From contig CM036162.1 of the NCBI GenBank assembly GCA_020631735.1, forward strand, positions 93,296,401 to 93,360,400: DNA of 64,000 nt. Reading direction: 5' to 3'. A program made the translations under genes and the position numbers. The notes under the pieces are model-generated. The model was not told the DNA's origin. It saw nothing but the letters and a program-made list of their open reading frames with translations, and ran no database searches. Position 1 is the stretch's first letter. Every line of letters begins with the position of its first letter. This document shows positions 1 to 11,545 of this stretch, in pieces. This DNA comes from Saccharum officinarum (Eukaryota; Streptophyta; Magnoliopsida; Poales; Poaceae).

Positions 1-3000
1 CGGAATTATGTGCTTGATTTTATTGATTCTGCAAATTCTATGCTTGCGCACCTATCTTTTGTATGTCTTAATAGGTATGTCTCACACACTTTTGTTTTAA
101 TAGGTATGAAGCGTACAAATTTGAGTTTTATCGAAGAACATCGGGTGTACTCACTGAGTAAGAAAGGGACAGCTACCATGTTGTTCCTTCTGCACTATGA
201 TCAGACTGTCGATAGCAAGCTTAAGGAAATGCCTTTAGATGCCCTGATAGAAAGGTTTGCATTTCCACTGTGCCTACTTTGTATATTGCACGTTGCAGAC
301 TTAGTCAAATACGTACAGTATATACTGCATACGATATCTTAGATTAATGTCAACAATGGTTACTTTGCTAAAGCTCTTTACACCCTTTTCAAGATACTCT
401 GTTTCATGTGTATATGACATAATTGCTGATTGTCCCTCCTAAATGAGTTGCTTAGCTTAGTGTTACTATGCAGTTTTCAATCGTAGTAATTTATAAAAGT
501 TGTAACTATTGTATTTCCTCCTTTCCTCTGACAGGATGAGTGGTCCTATATTTGAAAGTGGTTCATACCCAACAACGACGTCTGTTGTTGAATGCTATCA
601 TTTACTGCCATATAAGGAGGTCTTCTTAAACATCCTGAACAGTTATACTTAAAGATTTATTTCAGCTGATTATGCATGAAACCATTGATAACAAAATGTG
701 TCTTCTTACAACCTTTTTAGGTTAATGACTAAAGATTACTCTTGACATGTTGCAGGGACTGGCATTTGGGTTCTTCACTGAGTGCGCCAAAGGAGCGGGT
801 ATTTCAAAATGGGAAATCTTCATCCCTCTCTGAAATAGATGAAAGTTTGAAGGAGCAAGAAGCTAATAGTAATAGCAAGTCTAAAATGAAAAAAATAACC
901 ACAGACATTTCAACTCCAAAGACAAATAAGCAGGTAGTAAAAGCAGTTGGTGATAGTGGCACCAACAACTGCAACACCAGCAAAAACAGAAAAGACAGCA
1001 ACATGAACTGCAAAAGAAAATCTGAAGTCTTCAAAACTAAATTTGCTACCTACACAGAGCATGGGGATGGTCAGAGCCCCACAAAAGACTTACAAGCCAG
1101 TGAGTCTATCAATCTTATAGTACTTCACTACTTCGATTTTACTGATCCATTGTTGTTTCTCCTCATCATTATGATAAAGTCACTTAATTTCAGGTGTCCA
1201 AATGGACAAGAACAGAACAGAGAAGAACTCCAAAAGTAGAAATGTGCCCCAAGATATCATTCCGGTAAAAAACTCTGTATGAGCTTGAGAAAAAGATGCA
1301 TTGAAATCAGGCGTGATGTTTCTAGTTCAATAATAATTAATATATGCATGTTTATGTGTTAAACTTCAACTTAAAGAATTAATTATCTTTCAGACACCAG
1401 GTGTTGATCCTGTAATTAGCGACCATGCCTTGAAAAGCCAAAATGAGAAAGTCACTGAAAAGTCTGGTAAGGACAATCCTATCCAAGAAAAAAGAAATTT
1501 CTTTTTCCTGTTATTGATTACTTTCATATTGATGCTCCCAAATCTTAATCTGTATACTTCAAATTGCATTTCAGGTGGCATCACAGGTAACATGAATGTT
1601 CAGAAGTATGCGACACTGCAATTACTTCAGAAGATGCGAGATGATACAGTATGTTACATATTGCACTTCATTTCTGAAGTTACAGTGATGCTTGTTGATC
1701 ATAATTCTTCTTTTCCTTGATAACCTAATGTGTACTCATCTTAGTCTATCTATGTTTCAGCTCCGTGAGCATTTTGTGCTTGGAGATCAAAGTGCTGAGT
1801 ATGAAATGGACATTCAAACAATCTTGACGGGTATTTTACCTTTTCACAACTAAATATAGATAAAATGGACAATAACAGTGTGAAATCAAATGATCTTCTG
1901 GCAAACAACTTGTCTTTCCATTCCACAACATTACTAAACATAGCACGAGGGCCTTGTACTCTTAGGCTTTGTATATGCGAACCTTAGTCCCAAATGATGG
2001 AGTTGGGCGTCACCATCCCATCCAAACAAGGCTGCAGAATACAAGTGCATGAACATTATTTAGCCTCCCAAGGACAACTAGCAAGATGACTTTAATTCCC
2101 ATCCGTAGAATAATTGTAGACCTATATATCAACATATCTTTTCAACTGTGTGATTGTTGCTAATCAACCTCAATCTTTTACCTTAAAGTTATCTCAAACC
2201 AGTGCGTATCATTTTCAAACCATGTGCAGAAACGGAGATGACACCTAAAGTAACATCAATCCTAAAGAAATATGAGAATAGTTGGAAGATGACGGAAGCT
2301 GCCAAGCCAATTAGCTCTGGAGAAGGATGCCAAACCGTGAACATAAAGAGGAAGAAACTGAAAGAAGCCATACTTGTACGCAACAGATGCCAGGCAAGCA
2401 TCATCTGATGTAAATTATTGTCACGACTGCCTCTACAATCCTCTATCTGACAGTAGTCATTGCAGGAACTAGATGACATATGCCGTGAGAGCAACTGGAT
2501 TCTTCCAAGATATAGAGTACTTCCTTCAGCTACCGGTGGTATGTGGTTGATAGTCACTAATTTTTCAAGTTCCTGGTCGTAGCATAGAGTCCTTGGACCA
2601 TATAGGCATCAGAATAATGCTGTCAGATTTAGGCTTCACAGTCTGCTCTTCTTTCACTGTAAAGCTGACACACATATAGTGGGCGACAGTTATCATAGAA
2701 AGCTACCTTTAAAGTCGGACTCTGATAGGTGCTTACACAAGTTGTTCCTACACCATACTATATGCATGATCTTAGAACATATACATCCTAATCACAATTT
2801 GAATTAGTCAATTGTCCGCTGGTAAATATAATCGGAATCTCTTTTTGCTCCAGCTCGGGCAATCTTTCTCATAGCTTTTAATTCCACATGTTCGATCTTT
2901 TACAATTTGTACTCCTATATTGGCAGATATGTACCAGGCCAGTGTCCACCTTACGGGCCCAGATTTCAACTTGAGTGCAGATGGTGATATGAAGGTCACC

Positions 3001-3129
3001 CCTCATGAGGCACGCCAGCGGCATCCAACATGCTGTCTCAGCTTCAGCAGAAGGCAAGGGAAGACTAGGAGAGCAGCATGTCTCCACACAACCCCTGATG
3101 CTGCATCCTTGCTGGGTATCGACTTCTGA
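1..3129 (+). pseudogene. Left-arm copy of the 12-exon uncharacterised gene (exons 3-12), with defects
   Basis: Exons corresponding to 3-12 of the right-arm gene lie at about 104-254, 535-642, 756-1099, 1194-1264, 1394-1466, 1575-1648, 1761-1830, 2230-2393, 2466-2535 and from 2927. Exons 1-2 would lie left of the window. Two lesions separate it from the right copy. The donor after exon 4 reads CAG|TTATAC instead of CAG|GTATAC. In the last exon a net 4-base loss (GCACGCCAGC versus GCACGAGACTCAGC) shifts the frame, so translation runs on to 3129 with an unrelated tail. One substitution in exon 5 changes Pro to His. The copy may be a pseudogene, a damaged allele, or carry assembly errors. The function of the family is unknown to me. 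Confidence 0.75.
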
Positions 3130-3562
3130 ATAAGGAAGCGAGCATGTGACTGGAAAGAACAGCCATCACAGCTCGCAAATCAACATGCTGGGAGAAACAC
3201 GGCGATGTTATTTGGCTCCCGTGATCTCCAGACATTTCTGGTGTTTAGCACTGTGTTTAAATTTTTGGATACCATTATTTGGTTGTGAAAACAAAAATAT
3301 ATCTATCTATTTGAACCTACTAATTCTGGTTAGATGGTGTTTGCTGCACAAGCCACAACTTTCTGCAGGTGTGGTTCAGTCTGCAGTCATATAGCTGTGA
3401 TACTAAGCTGTGTTTTCTTGTTGGACGATCTGGGTTTTCACTTGCTATCTTGACTTGGCCATGTTCTTTTTGTTTGGCTGCATTCCCTCTGTTCGCGCAT
3501 GGTAGCCTGCTAAGCACCGGTGCCAGGAGAGGTTCTTTGGTCTTTAAGCTGTGGACTGTAGA

Positions 3563-3712
3563 CTGTAGTTGTCACCCTGCAGTTGGTGGGAGTCCAAACT
3601 CCAAAGTTACGAAAGGATCTTAACAAATCAAATAATCGCTAGAGATAACCTCTCAGATCGAGTATGAAGTAACTCGAATGACCATCTCCTCAAATGAAAG
3701 CATGTTCGACAG
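3563..3712 (+). repeat. Direct repeat flanking the FTA fragment, copy 1
   Basis: This begins CTGTAGTTGTCACCCTGC, ends CATGTTCGACAG, and abuts FTA intron sequence at 3713. A diverged second copy lies at 6021-6147 in the same orientation on the far side of the FTA fragment. The right arm has the mirrored pair. The arrangement resembles a long target-site duplication made during repair-mediated insertion. Confidence 0.8.
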
Positions 3713-3732
3713 AATAATTGTCTACTTGATAG

Positions 3733-5441
3733 GTTTGGCTTTTCCGGCACCTTATTCTGGAGGCACTAGAATTTGGTTTACTGGAGGAGATGAAATTTGT
3801 CAGAAAAATTGCTGAATTTAATCCAAAAAAAATACCAAATCTGGTGAGTTTCATTATACAAATCTTTTTTTCACATTTAGTAATTCACAGAAACTGTGAA
3901 GGGCAGGCCTGGTGCAGTTGGTGAGTGCTAGCTCGCCGAGTCACTAGGTCCTGGTTCGAAGTCTCTCTAAAATTTCTACAAGACTTGCTTCTTTTCAGAC
4001 TCGTGTAGCCTCTGCAGGTCTGCCCTTTTCAGTAATTCACAGAAACTAACTTCTCTATGGTGTCTGGAGGTTTTGCATTAACAATTGGCAATATCTTGAC
4101 TAAATATCTTCCATAGTTTTTAACTTTGTTCATCTTTTTTCTTTGCTCTGGAAGTCATGACTAACCCTCCAGGGCCCAATTTTATTACCAGGCATCATAA
4201 GAGATGGCTTGCTGAGAAATTGGGTGATATTGCAAACAAAGAGCATGAATTCACAATGAAGATACTTGCTATTGATGCAAAAAATTACCATGCTTGGTCT
4301 CAGAGACAGGTATGTGTACCCATTTGCTGAATTCTAAATTTCCAAACTTTGGGTACTAAGCTAAGCTGAGTATCAGTAAAATCTTTCTTCTACTAACGGG
4401 ATTGCTTAATTACAATTGTTGTAGTGGGTTCTTCAAGCGTTGGGGGGATGGGAGACTGAATTGGAGTACTGCAACCAGCTACTTAAGGAAGATGTCTTCA
4501 ACAATTCAGCTTGGAATCAGATCATGCTCTATTCTTTGCCTCTTAAAATTTTCTAGTTTTTCCTGCATGTTTGAGAATTTTTTTCTAGTTTTATGCAATT
4601 TAACTTACATTGTTTTCATTATTTTAGTTCGTAGATCATCCCATGTTAATTTCATCCAATTAGTCTGGATAACAATACACTTGTTCTGATTTACTTCCTG
4701 TATTTTAAATTCTATGGCATTATAGAAATTACACAGTCGCCTATACAAACATTTTCTCTGTTATTTGTAAAAAAAATGTATATAAGCAATTTGTTTGTAC
4801 CATGTCCATGTAACCAACACAGGTAGCTTTATGTACCTATCGGTCAAATCTGGCAAAGTTGATGGTATGACTATTCTTGACATTCACATTGCCTGGTACA
4901 TTCTGCTGTGTCCTGTCTCCTGTGCTGCTTCCTAAGTGTTTTTTCTGCTGACTAATTGGGATCAGCTATTTAGCTTGCACTGAAGTATGTTTAACTTGTT
5001 TTCCAACAGAGATACTTTGTTATAACAAGATCACCGCTTCTTGGTGGCCTTACGGTGGTGCGCGATTCAGAAGTAGACTACACAATTGAAGCTATTCTAG
5101 CAAACCCTCAGAATGAAAGCCCCTGGAGATACCTCAAGGGTCTATACAAGGGTGAGAATAACTCGCTAGTAGATGACGAGCGCATCTCTGGTGTTTGTTT
5201 CAAGGTCCTGAAGAATGATTGGACTTGTGTATGTGCTTTGAGTTTGCTGCTCTATCTTCTCTGCACTGGTTTGCAGCCTTCAGATGAACTTAAATCCACT
5301 CTTGAACCGATAAAGAGCTCCCATCCTGAAACCGCAGATGCTGATCCTGCAACCGTTGTTTGCTGTATCCTGCAGAAATGTGATCCCCTGCGGGTAAATT
5401 ATTGTTCTTGGTTCAAGGCCACTCTTTCTCAGATATCCTGA
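3733..5441 (+). pseudogene. Truncated farnesyltransferase/GGTase-I alpha subunit pseudogene (left arm)
   Basis: Sequences matching FTA exons 2-5 are at 3733-3843, 4192-4309, 4425-4520 and 5010-5441. Exon 1 is absent: homology to the parent begins about 20 bases before exon 2, inside intron 1. Damage includes an extra base in an A run of exon 2 (frameshift), a 3-base in-frame loss in exon 3, the conserved His of the SHRQ repeat motif changed to Gln (SQRQ), and the donor after exon 4 changed from GT to AT. Exon 5 stays open for 144 codons, including the [11 protein letters not shown] prenyltransferase-alpha repeat. A SINE sits in intron 2. No promoter is visible, so this is a transposed gene fragment. 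Confidence 0.9.
3896..4030 (+). mobile_element. tRNA-derived SINE with 17-bp target duplication
   Basis: The head resembles a tRNA with pol III boxes: TGGTGCAGTTGGT (A-box-like) and GGTTCGAAGTC (B-box-like). It is flanked on both sides by AGTAATTCACAGAAACT (3879-3895 and 4031-4047). The right arm and the parent FTA intron contain the empty site with a single copy of that 17-mer, which confirms the insertion and its boundaries. Confidence 0.93.
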
Positions 5442-6020
5442 CTTCACATGGGTTCACCCCCTTCTTGTCCTCGTTGGGCCGGACTCCGTGAGATAAACAT
5501 GATTGGAATAGATAGTTTCATTGGATCTGCATGATGCAAACCCAACCAGAGCAGACAGAGTGTGTGGGCTACCTTCACTGTGACTGTATGCAAAACTTGT
5601 AACGATTTTGGTTAGTAAAATTTATCAGTGTTACTGTTCCAAATAACACCTTCTGCAACCAATGTTTGAATATTTCACATAATCACATGTAAGCTTGAAT
5701 AAAGGTGGGTTTATTAAGTATATTACAATTGCGATGCGAGCCTGCATGAGACCCATAATCACGTCCACTAGAGTCGTAACAGTTTGCTTTGATTTTCAAT
5801 AATTCTGTGGCACAACCTTTATCAATGATTATATTATTTAAAAGTGAATATTGTGTAAATAGACTTTTATTGTACACTTGATAATACAAAATCTGTGGTT
5901 TTAGGATGGAAAATTGCCGATGGTTTCGCTCTTGATTGGAGCCACCAACCGGTTTTAAACCCACGAGAAAATTTGTTCAATGTCATTGTAATTTATAAAG
6001 TTTTTGTATGTGCCACTGAA
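5442..6020 (+). other. FTA 3' flank carried with the fragment, plus short filler
   Basis: 5442 to about 5965 matches the 3' flank of the parent FTA gene (mirrored at 53880-54371), including an AATAAA near 5699. Similarity stops at about AAACCCACGAG. 5966-6020 matches neither the parent nor the repeat and is probably junction filler. I see no gene. Confidence 0.6.
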
Positions 6021-6147
6021 CTGTAGTTGTCACCCTGCCGTTGTTGGAAAGCATAGTAACATGTCAACTGATCCCTAGAGATAACATCTTGATCGAGTAT
6101 GAAGTAACTCGAATGATCATCTCCTCAAATGAAAGCATGTTAGACAG
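6021..6147 (+). repeat. Direct repeat flanking the FTA fragment, copy 2
   Basis: This is the diverged partner of 3563-3712. It shares CTGTAGTTGTCACCCTGC, the GAGTATGAAGTAACTCGAAT block and ATGAAAGCATGTT.GACAG. It continues into GTGTGGTTGCAGC, whereas copy 1 continues into FTA intron 1, which places the insertion junction. Confidence 0.8.
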
Positions 6148-6628
6148 GTGTGGTTGCAGCTGAATATGGAGGTTGCAGGGCAGTCCTTTTTTTTTATGAA
6201 ACTCAGAGCAGTCCATTTGCTACCGATGAAGCGCAGGCGCAGTACACACTGAAAGGTAAGGGAACCCATTTTCCTCTTACAAAGAGAAATGAAAGGTATG
6301 GGTATAGGGAGAAAGCCGAGAATATCATTAGGGTCAATTTCGTCATATGACATAGATTTTCTTAAATTCAAGTATTTTACAAAGATTTACAATTTCATCA
6401 GAATTGACAGACTTTGACCAACACCTCTAAATTCACCTCTGGAAAGGTTCAAATGAAGATGACGTTCCCATGTGGATGGATGGCCCGACCTTCTGAGTTC
6501 TGTCTTGTATATATTCAGGATTTTGCTAGCCATTATAGCTTAGGAGTACAAGTTTAATGGAATCTGCTGTTCTGCTCCATCCGGAAAGAAAAAGAAATTT
6601 TCGTTTATCTAGTCACCGAGATTAAAGC

Positions 6629-8185
6629 TGAAAGCATCTAGGCCTCGGTGTTGGTTTCGGCAATTGATGGCAACGCATTATTACCATGACTAACGTGTGT
6701 TTTGCAGAAACTCTGATAAGTTAGGTCATGGAGTTGATAACTGCTTTGGGCACTATGGTATTCATGTCCCTTGATGGAAATCGTTTCGGTTTTCAGAGGA
6801 TCAACGACAAGATTAAGGATAGTTAGTTCCGGATGTCAAGGTGTTGAGTTACATCCGGAATAGTCGTTAAGATCTTTGTTTCTTCCTTTGACCGTACTAT
6901 AAAGAGGGGCATGAGCGAGTAGCTTGACCTAGGTGAGTCAAACTTAGCACTAGGTAGCTCTGGTAAAGCTCAAAGTTCAGTTGGAAGCAACTTGTTTCAA
7001 ATTGCGTCGCGTTTCTAAGTCGTTTGAGCAGTTTACCCTTGACCGGACGCGGTCTCTGTCATGACCGGACGCGTCCGGTCAGTACTAACAGTCACTGCGT
7101 CGTTAACTGGTTGACCGGACGCGGTCCCTGCGAGGACCGGACGCGGTGATCAGTCTGACATGTGTTTCAGAGGGTAAAAGTGTAATCGGACGCGACTGTG
7201 AAGTGATCGGACGCGTCCGGTCATGTTCCAGTAAGGTTCTTAACTGACCTAACGCGTCCGGTCATCTATGATCGGACGCGGTCGAGCGTCAGGTCAAAGT
7301 CCAGTAAGGTTCTTGCATGATCGGACGCGTCCGGTCATCCCTGACCGGCGCGTCCGGTCACTCAACGCTGACTTTCGGTTTTCGACCGTTACACTCAACC
7401 GGCGCATCCGGTCACGTCGACCAGCGTGTCCGGTCAGTATGTGTTTTGCTGATTTGGTAGGTAACGGTTGGATTTGTCTGAGGGGTGTATAAATACATCC
7501 CCTCCACCTCTTTTAGAGGTCTCTTGCTCATTTGTTCAGCTGAGAAACACCTTTGGAGTGCAAGAGCCCTAGTGAGGATAGTGATTTGAGAATCAAAGTT
7601 TGAGATTCCTCATTAGTGACTAGGGAGTAGTAAGTGTGCATCCATCTTCTCATTAGGCTTGTTGTGGTCAAGTGAGAGTTCTAGTTTGTTACCCTTGGTG
7701 ATCGCCATCACCTAGACGGTTTGGTGGTAATTGAGAGTTTAGTGATCATCCGGCGAGCTTGTGGGTGACCCAACTCATCTTGTGAGCGGTTTTAGGTGAT
7801 TCGCCGCGACGGAGTGTCGAAGAATCAACCCGTAGAGAGCACTTGATCCTTGCGCGGATCAAGGGGGAGCTACACCCTTGCACGGGTGCTCCAACGAGGA
7901 CTAGTGGGGAGTGACGACTCTCCGATACCTCGGGGAAACATCGCCGTGTTCCTAACCCTTACTTTCAAGTATTTACTTTCGTGCATTACTTTCATTGCTT
8001 GTTTACTTTCCTAGAATTGCCATGCTAGACTAGGATTGGAACTTAGGGTGCAAAACTTTTATCGGTAGAATCACAAAGAACACTAGGAGGCACTAGGGGT
8101 GAAGTTTGGCTTGTAGGATTTAATTCTTGCAATTAATTTTAGAAAAGCCCAATTCACCTCCCTCTTGGGCATCTTGATCCTTTCA
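6629..8185 (+). mobile_element. Solo LTR (family B), left arm
   Basis: This 1557-bp segment starts TGAAAGCATCTAGG, ends TTGATCCTTTCA, and is flanked by a perfect 5-bp duplication AAAGC (6624-6628, 8186-8190). There are no internal retroelement domains and no second LTR. 7040-7440 carries many copies of the palindrome ACCGGACGCGTCCGGT and half-sites. The same insertion with the same duplication is in the right arm, so it predates the duplication of the arms. The superfamily is not assigned; Copia/SIRE-like is only a suspicion. Confidence 0.88.
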
Positions 8186-8190
8186 AAAGC

Positions 8191-9639
8191 GATCAATACT
8201 ACACAGTATATAGCTAGCGTGAACCTACTGTTCTTCAGGAAACAGTCAGTATAGACAATCGAAACCTTAACGGGCCAGGTTCTGAAACGATGGGGCTGAG
8301 GACTGACGACGTGGAATGAGGGACGTTGCTTTTAAAAACCATGGTACGAAGGGCAGAAGGGGTACACCTATCAGGGTTGATTAAAACCCACTCGGCTCCA
8401 CTCGCACCATAGAATTCGGAGCATTGGTAGCTCATCTACGTGCTGACACGCGTCGCAGCATGTTTTACAAAAAGGTCCTGTACATTTTAGGAAATCAATC
8501 TGCGGTCCAACTCATTCGTCTAGAATAGTAAACGTGTTCTAATATGTTTCACATAGACCCCTAAACTAACTTTTATTTTTACGTAAAGAAGAAAAATTCT
8601 AAAATTGAGTCGTGTTTCGAAAACACCCTTGCAACTTTTCAGAAACTGCACGCAGCCTGCCCTGACCTCTCGATCCCTCTCTCCTCTCCTCGCTCCAGCA
8701 TCGACTCCAACAGCTTTTCTCCTGCATCGGCGCTTGGGTGGCACCCGAAACCCTACCCGCCGCCACATCTTCCCTACACTACACACCGCCTCGTTGTGTT
8801 CCCGCACCAGCGTCTTGGATGGCAATGGCCCCCAAAACCTTAGTAGCTGCCACCTCTTTCCTCCTCTCCACTCTACCTCGCCATGTTGCTGGACCGCATC
8901 TAGACTGTGGGGGAGGCGGCGTGCTGCACAGTGACGACGCGAGTGCTCGCATGCTGAGCAACCACCTGGAGGCGGCGACGTGAATCAACTGTACGGCCAC
9001 ACAACTTCTTTTCCTTTCTCCTTCACTCATGTTTCCTTGGTTTGACATCGAGGGTGGTCCTCCGCATGGATCTCGGTTCTGCGATGGGCTCCACCATATC
9101 CATGCCTGGAGATCAAAAGTGGTGGGAACCACCTCCTCCATAGCGTGCCGGCGTCGGCTAGCAGCACACTTGTTCAGAGACCGCGCTCGTGCAAGGGCAT
9201 GCCTATGATGCCTTTGATTAATATCATTTAGTTTCGTCCATGCTTCTAATAATTTTTCTCTTCACAAGTTCACAGATCAAGCAAAGATGCTTAATCACAA
9301 AAATAGAGCACCCGCCATTTGTCTCCACCAGTTGTGGTTGCTGCCAGCCATTTTGTGTATGACCGTGTGCCAGTACTTGGCGTTTGCCATTGCTGAATAA
9401 ACATACTGCTCTTATTATCCTCAACTCTACTACCTCCTGTTCTGAAGTCTGAAAGTAAACTGCGTCCTTTGTGTTTTCTCTTTTCTGCCAGAGAATGGAG
9501 CTAAGAATTTGGTGAGTGGATCTAATGCACAGTTCTGTCAGTAAAAATTGAGTATCTACTTCTTGAAGGCCAAGCCTGTAGTTACTTTGCCTTATGTGAA
9601 ATGAATGAGAGTAGTGGTTAGATCACAGATAAATAAACC
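8191..9639. other. Unassigned arm sequence
   Basis: No gene is supported. The stretch 8600-9200 is GC-rich and contains overlapping open frames on both strands, but none has a recognisable domain or splice-consistent partner. Frame length differs between arms through small indels (for example the Arg-Arg-Gly-Glu region near 8690), arguing against coding constraint. Confidence 0.5.
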
Positions 9640-9739
9640 NNNNNNNNNNNNNNNNNNNNNNNNNNNNNNNNNNNNNNNNNNNNNNNNNNNNNNNNNNNNN
9701 NNNNNNNNNNNNNNNNNNNNNNNNNNNNNNNNNNNNNNN
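9640..9739. other. Assembly gap of exactly 100 N
   Basis: This is 100 consecutive N, a conventional placeholder for a gap of unknown size. The left inverted arm ends at its first base, so order and orientation across this point are not proven by the sequence. Confidence 0.99.
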
Positions 9740-11545
9740 TTAGTGAAAGCTAACACACATGCACAAGTTGGTGAACACTAGTGGTGTTGGCACATTTGCA
9801 AAGGAGAAGAAGTTAGAGTTGATGTGGATCAACTCGGTGAAGAAAAGGAGGCAAAACAGGTCACTAGAAGTGAACGGACTTTGCGCAGCGCAGCGACCGG
9901 ACAATGGCTGGTGAGTCCGGTCATGTGTTCCAGAGAAGGGCATGGCTCTAGTAATTGATTGGACACTGAACAATGTTGACCAGACACGCAAGGCCAGTGT
10001 CCAGTCATGGGTGACGTACGCTGATGTCTTGGCGTGAGGAGCGGCAGTGATGCATGGCAGGCAGAGAAGGACCGGACTCGGGCACTGAGTTCGGTCATGA
10101 CTAACCTGACGTGTCCGGTCACAAAACAGAGGCTCGAGGAGCTCTCTAGAAATGATCAGACTCTGGTGGTGGAGCATCAGGTCATGTCTTAGAGGCGCAT
10201 CTAGTTAGGTGCTGGCCGAGAGAAGGCGCGCGTGATCTGACGCGACATGACAACGTCAGGTTGGGGCTCGGCGTGTCCGGTCATCACTTGACCGTTGGTG
10301 CGTGGCTACCGACCGTTGGGATCGAGCGGCCCTGGTTGAATCCTGGCAACACGTGGTTGGCTAGGAGTGACCAAACACAGGGCCTAGCGCGTCTGGTCAT
10401 CATGACAGGCACATCCGGTCGCTGCGTTTTCAACCCAATGAAGGGGTAATGGCTCTTTTGAGCCTTGGGGTTATAAATAGAAGTGGTGGCTGACCTTGGG
10501 CTAGTAGCTGAGCACCCTCACGCCTATGTGGCTTGTGTAGGAGTGCTTGGGAGCCCTCTAACTCACTTATTCTTGCAAGAGTGTGATCCGATTACGAGTG
10601 AGTGATTCTAGTGTGTTGCATTATGAGATTGTATCGAGTGACACTAGGTGTTCGAGTTACAAGCCAGTGGTGCTTGTTACTCTTAGAGGTTGCCACCTCT
10701 TAGATGGCTTGGTGGTGAGTTCTCCATCATGAAGCACGCAAGAAGATTGTGCGGTGCTCTAGAGAAGGATTTTGTGAGGGGTACCGTGCTCACCCTACGA
10801 GAGCCGCGAAGAGCAACATTAGTAGAGCATGTCATTGAGCTACCCTCACTTGTGGGTAGGTTCTTGCGGTGCCCGACGTGCGGGCTTGGCGGGTGATGCT
10901 AATTGGCCGCCGAACCACCAAGTGAGCGGTCGACACAATGGGGACTAGCGTATTGGCAAATACGTGAACCTCAGAAGAAAAATCATCTTCCTATTGGTTT
11001 GCAATTCCCCAACACAAGCTTGCACTTACATTCTTTACATTGTGCTTGTGTAGTTGCTCTTGTAATTAGTTAGCTTATGTAGCTTGCTAGTTACCTTATT
11101 TGCTTGTGTAGCATAGAAGTAGCTCCCTTGCGTGGCTAATTTAGTTTTAGTAACCTTGTTAGTTACTTTGCTTAGTTTTTGTAGCTAAGTAATTTGCGCT
11201 CTCTAATTTGGCTTGTGTGGCCTTGTTATTGAGCATTGCTAGTGAGCTTAGGTGGCTTTGTGCTTTTTGCTGACTAGCTTGTGTTGGAGCTCCCCCTGTC
11301 GTGTGAAGTACTAGTTGCATAGGTTTGTGTGACCGTGCAAGCGAGATTAGTTAGGTGAGCTCTAGCTAACCCGGTACCTTTGTTGCCTAATTTGGATCCT
11401 TATAAGGTGTTTGTGAACTTAGATAGAGGGGTGTAGTCTTGGCTAAACCGATAGTTTTAATTCTGTATTTGTTTTGGTAAGCTGGCGCGTTTATTTTTTT
11501 AGAAAGGACTATTCACCCCCTCTAGTCCGCCATCTTGACCCTACA
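9740..11545 (+). mobile_element. Partial LTR (family A), truncated by the gap
   Basis: Similar in order and content to the solo LTR at 25554-28019: the AGCTAACACACATGCACAAG block, CCGGTCA palindrome remnants, a GGGGTTATAAATAGA promoter-like block at about 10467, repeated TAGCTTGTGTAG stretches, and the terminal block GGACTATTCACCCCCTCTAG ending CTTGACCCTACA. The 5' end is lost in the N gap. It is more diverged than the 25.5-kb copy. Confidence 0.8.

Larger units (their letters stand above)
1..9639 (+). repeat. Left arm of a large inverted duplication
   Basis: Nearly the whole segment reappears as its reverse complement at about 39369-48893. Translated exons, introns, a solo LTR and intergenic stretches match in mirrored order with only scattered substitutions and small indels. 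Clear differences are a SINE present only here (3896-4030), a roughly 28-bp insertion only in the right arm near 42080, a 4-base net deletion here near 3010, and one splice-donor change at 643. The match runs right up to the N gap, so its true inner end is unseen. The outer end coincides with the window start and may extend further. I could not compute percent identity; by eye it is in the high nineties. Confidence 0.93.

Noticed and set aside
3901..3975. tRNA-like gene with A- and B-box
   Set aside because: It lacks a full cloverleaf, has a non-tRNA 3' part and a 17-bp target duplication, and is absent from the other copies, so it is a SINE.
8520..9141. Overlapping open frames in the GC-rich part of the left arm (and mirror at 39869-40499)
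   Set aside because: Frame lengths change between arms through small indels, no domain is recognisable, and frames on both strands are equally long.
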